Assembly: GCA_038373885.1 (NCBI GenBank)
Contig: JAWZYV010001785.1
Location: 186,001 to 250,000 of the forward strand
DNA: 64,000 nucleotides
Direction: 5' to 3'
DNA from: Cheiracanthium punctorium
Lineage: Eukaryota; Arthropoda; Arachnida; Araneae; Cheiracanthiidae
Shown piece by piece: positions 60,060 to 64,000 of the stretch. The notes below the pieces were generated by a model, which worked only from the letters and a program-made list of their open reading frames with translations, did not search any database and had not been told where the DNA came from. Position numbers and translations under genes: made by a program. Every line of letters begins with the position of its first letter. Within the stretch, counting starts at the first letter, position 1.

Positions 60060-62269
60060 TAATCTGTAAAAAATGAAAAATGAAATTAGTTATTTATTTA
60101 GTGCGAATTGACAGCGAGATCAACGTCAGTTTTATGTAACAAGTGTGATACTGCATTAAGAGTTCAATAAGGGTAATAAGCTTTTTCTCAGAAGTTACAT
60201 CAAGAACTTTTTCATTTACAAAAGCGACATGATTTTCACCAGAGCAGGGTGCATTTTTGGCTTTTAAATGTAAATGATGCATCCATTGTTTCATGTAGGT
60301 TTTGTTAATTTAGGTGAAAATCAATTAAGTCCTCTGCAAAATAACTGCGCTAATGCATTGTCCACGCTTTGCGAAATGCAAGATAAAATTGTTGCCAACA
60401 TCATGTAATGTTATTTATGTGGTATATTCTATATATTAATGCTATAAATTAAACCTCACAAAGAGAATTATATGATGTAGAAATCAAACATTTTTCGAAA
60501 GAGAAAAGTTTTGTCTGCATACCGTAAAGTTCTTTCTTTTTGATCCCCAGTCACAGTAGTTTTTGTGTCATGTTGCAATCGTCTAAAATTTGCACTCATG
60601 ACGTCAACTTTTAATCACGATTCAAGTATTTTTTCACGTTTTGAGATTCCGCATTACTGGGTTTAATTCGAATTATATATGTGTTAGGAAAATATGCGTT
60701 TCCCACCGTGCGGAGAACGGGTAACCAGCTAGTCTATACTATTAAAATCTGTGCGCGTCTGTCTGTCTGTAACATCATCTCCTCCGAAACGGCAGGGAGT
60801 TTCATTTCGATCGAGGTGTCCACGGATTCGGCAAATTCCGAGAAAGAACCTCCGCTAATTTAAATTTCGAAATTCGAATTAGTTTAGGAGATATTGATAA
60901 AAAACCCGTGAAAAACGCTAATTTTTCATCTCCTGTAATTCCGCAATTGTAACCCCTGTAGTCAAAAAAGTGAGAAATGAGCATCGAGGTTGCCATGTTT
61001 GGCGAATTTATTAAATGATTTACTCTTGAATTAAAAATAAAAGAATAATCATTTTTTTTTCTGTATACATATTTGCTAGGCTATTTTTTAATTAAAATAG
61101 CGTCTGCGTGGGAAATCAGAGCAGGAATTCAATGTTTTTATGTGTAAAAGAATAAGGATTTGGAGATTTCCGAGACTAAACCGTATATTTTATAGTTTGG
61201 CGAAAAACAAAATGGCCGATATGGCATATTTTGAGAAAGTAGTAGGTTCTACGGATTTGTAGAGTTTTGGGCAGTTTACTGAGAGCGTACCGAAATAGTA
61301 TTTTTAAAAACAAGTGTATGTTTTATTAGAATTTAGCTTTAATTTTTTTAATTTTCCGTGCAGAAATAATGCAATTATTAAGGCGAATTTAAATGATCTA
61401 TCTTGAGAATTTTCACCAAATTAAATAAATTGATTAAACTGAAGGGAAATTCCGCCAAATTTAAGGTCATTGAAATCCTCGCATTTTGTAACATCATAGT
61501 TAACGATGAATAAAACACATTAACACATAGTTAATAATTTAAAATACTGCTCCTTTTCAAGTAGATGCCTGTTGTACTTTGGTGAAGAAACCATATGAGT
61601 GATAGATAAGTGTTTCCCATTTTGGTTGCGGTTATTTCAATGCTACGAATGATTCCTTGGAAAAAATCTCGCAAAATGGTGTATGTTGGCACTTTGGCTG
61701 TCGAAATACTGTGTAAAATATCTTTGATTCTTATTCGTTAAAGCAGTGTTACGGAAATTTCTTTTTCTGGTAACTGTTAGAATGGCATATAACTAATACT
61801 GTCTAATATATTTTTGTTTTACAAATTGAAATGTATGTTGATTACTACTTTACCTTTCTTAGCAAAGCTGGCGATAAATATTCAAATATAGTGTAACGCT
61901 GTGTTTAATAGAGTGGGTTTTCGCGTTTGTGCTGCTAATTACATTCCGATGATTCGATATTATGAGCGTATTCTTGGATATTTTTTTTAATCCCACCAAA
62001 CAAGGTGTAATAAAATAGGAATTCTTTTAAAATACAAATGCCAAATTGGAGGTGAATAAGAATGGTTTTTATGGTTTTTCAGCCCGGTAAAAATTGTGGG
62101 TATTGTAAGGATTTCGGGTTAATTTTTGAATTTATTAAGTTTAACTTGTAATTCATTTTAGCTATTTACCACCAATCTGTGGCGTTAATTACGTCAATAC
62201 GGTAGTTCTAGCAAGGTAAGCATAAATAATTCATTTCATGTTCTATTTTTAAGATAGCTACAGTTTCCG

Positions 62270-62407
62270 CAGGGGCGTAGCCAGGTGGGGGATATCGGGA
62301 TATATCCCCCCCCCCGAAATGTTTGGATTAGTGATGAAATTCCGTCTATTTATACACATATAAGTTCATATCCCCCCCCCCGAAAAATTTTCCTGGCTAC
62401 GCGCCTG
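62270..62407 (+). mobile_element. hAT-like MITE with perfect 8-bp duplication and an empty site in the window
   Basis: AGTTTCCG flanks both sides (62262-62269, 62408-62415). Ends CAGGGGCGTAGCCAGG and CCTGGCTACGCGCCTG. Helitron unit 2 keeps the uninterrupted target at 58929-58936. Confidence 0.92.
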
Positions 62408-63914
62408 AGTTTCCGTAGTAACGGAATCCATTGTTGCCACTTAAGTTGTTAAGTTTAACAATAAGTGAAATCATTAATTTCTACATCTCTTAAAACTCGA
62501 AAAATGAAAACGCATTAAATATGAAACAAATAGAACATTAACATATCTGCGCTTCTTTAAAAATAATCGACGTTTTCATGCAACCTATTATATAAATGTG
62601 AGAGTATGTTTATTTGTTCGTCCGGGAACTCCTCCCACACCGTTCGACCGATCGGCTTGAAATTTTGCACATACATCTAGAACGACACAGAATAGTCCGT
62701 AGGCTATTCCATGGCTTCTAAAAATCCAGCCATTCTATAATTTTTTACGATTTTTCGCAATTTTCAGGTAGAAAGCTACCCAAATGTTCGATTTCAGCAC
62801 ATTCGTGAGCATAGTTAACAAAGTTAGATTTATTTATTGATTACTTTCAATAATTCAAGTGAGACTGACGTCATTTTGATGTCACGAGTGTAAAAATGCA
62901 TTAAAAATCCTGGTTAACAAGTTTTGACGAAAAATTACATCACGAGCGAAATTATAAACTTCCATCCAGATTATCAGATGCTGTAGAAAATAAAATAACG
63001 TGTTTTTTCCTTTTTCTTCTTTCACTAATTCATGTTAGATATCCCAACTTAGAATGGTGTCATTTTCACGTCATGAGTTTAAAAATGAGTTAGAAATCTA
63101 ATTACATTAAAAGGCTTTGACACAAAAATTACTATTATAAAAATTCAAAGTATTTTGTTTCATGCGCGCGTTACCCTTAACGATTTTTAAGCTCTGTGAT
63201 TTTTCAGCAACCATAATAACGAAAGGAAAGTTGCATTTTTTTAAATCGTGGGAAATTCAAATGTCGGCACAAGATGCAAAACACTAATTAATTCATAGTA
63301 CTTGCTATCGGTTTGACCACGGACGTTGTATGTATGCCCAAAAATCGTGCAAAATGTCGCCAAGTTTGGACGACTTTTGGCGGTATATTATCTAAATTAG
63401 ATATACTTTTTTTGTTAAATTTTAGCAACTTAACAACCTCTTGCACACAAAAGTTACATCATTAGCAAAATAGTTCCGGAAAATATTTGAAATACTGATT
63501 AGCTAGGAATAACCCCAATATCTCTCAAATTAAGTTTAATAAAGTTCTGTTGCAATCGAGAGTTTTTCAACGTCGTATGTTCCAATATTACTCTTTGAAA
63601 ACTACTGCGCGAAATGACTAAATTCGATTACCCTGGTCAGAACGTGACGTCACAGATTAAAAGTTGTCTGAAATTCGTAAAATCTGCAACACAATTTTAC
63701 GCCCTATTCGCAATTTAAGCGATTCCAAATAGTTCCTCGAGATTACACAGTTTGACGTCTTCACGAGTCTGAACCATGATGGATTTAAATAATATTTAAA
63801 TTGGTACAGCTTGGATGTTTTCCACCACTGCGATATGAAATAAATTCTTGTGCTTAATACGCCAATCAGACAAGAATTATGCTTAAAAATATATGGAGAT
63901 CCCAGCAAACACAT

Positions 63915-64000
63915 CAGTAGCGGATACAGGTTAGGGGCTAAGGGGCTTTAGCCCCCCCAAAAGAGATTGCTAGAGGGTAACATTCTGCTTTATTATACAC
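63915..64000. mobile_element. Possible hAT-like element cut by the window edge
   Basis: CAGTAGCGGATACAGG followed by a GGGGCTTTAGCCCCCC palindrome resembles the other hAT-like termini. The right end lies outside the window. Confidence 0.45.

Larger units (their letters stand above)
57507..60732 (+). mobile_element. Helitron tandem unit 2
   Basis: Begins immediately after the CTAG of unit 1 with no base between, and ends CCGTGCGGAGAACGGGTAACCAGCTAG. 3226 bp with no protein frame. Its first about 1.6 kb matches unit 3. It has two nested elements, a hAT-like MITE at 59391 and a pogo-like MITE at 59737. A GT microsatellite (57533-57566) lies in its 5' end. Confidence 0.85.
60733..64000 (+). mobile_element. 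Helitron tandem unit 3, 3' end outside the window
   Basis: Begins TCTATACTATTAAAATCTG directly after the CTAG of unit 2. 60733-62581 matches unit 2. At about 62583-62815 it carries a second Helitron-like 5' region (CTATTATATAAATGTGAGAG, matching 52593 in reverse), and from 63246 it matches the tail of unit 1. It looks like a composite of at least two family members. Contains the hAT-like MITE at 62270. Confidence 0.8.

Overview
This is a gene-poor, AT-rich stretch of an animal nuclear genome. A spliced exon with a GT donor, tRNA-derived SINEs with pol III A and B boxes, and many arthropod-style DNA transposon remnants point to a eukaryote. A large-genome arthropod (for example a chelicerate) is my best guess; nothing in the window fixes the species. 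No rRNA, functional tRNA, CRISPR array or bacterial operon was seen.

Genes: only one host coding segment is convincing, the first coding exon of an unrecognised protein on the minus strand (46859 down to 45970). It has an in-frame stop upstream of its ATG, a perfect GTAAGT donor, and much higher GC and codon structure than its surroundings. The protein looks disordered and regulatory, with a DSGxxS phosphodegron-like motif, a KKVHF PP1-docking-like motif and a basic Ser-rich tail. The rest of that gene would lie below 45970 on the minus strand; I could not place later exons, so everything to the left may be intron or intergenic.

Mobile DNA fills most of the rest. (1) Helitrons: non-autonomous copies ending in a GC hairpin plus CTAG occur at 1-2237, 50266-52593 (minus) and as three tail-to-head units from 56223 to the right edge. 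A decayed Helitron protein gene lies at 10960-11860, and two Helitron-like 3' ends at 24007-24446. (2) piggyBac-type MITEs flanked by TTAA, with a large internal palindrome: 12292, 30868, 37522, 48053 and an older one near 38450. (3) hAT-type elements with 8-bp target duplications: 14127, 16501, 34085, 35842, 39029, 40851, 43273, 50331, 51330, 59391, 62270. (4) Tc1/mariner/pogo remnants: 3657, 7440, 18847, 25568, 59737. (5) Two tRNA-derived SINE families.

Other architecture: a 3.3-kb inverted repeat (19076-22412) built of tandem subunits, minisatellite-like arrays at 22508-23285, 24797-25108 and 25730-26420, a perfect 36-bp-arm hairpin at 3317-3412, and several unclassified dispersed repeats present twice in the window.

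Nested insertions give relative ages. A piggyBac MITE sits inside a SINE at 48053. A SINE sits inside a hAT element at 41215. hAT MITEs sit inside Helitrons at 50331, 59391 and 62270, and the last has its empty site preserved in the neighbouring Helitron copy.
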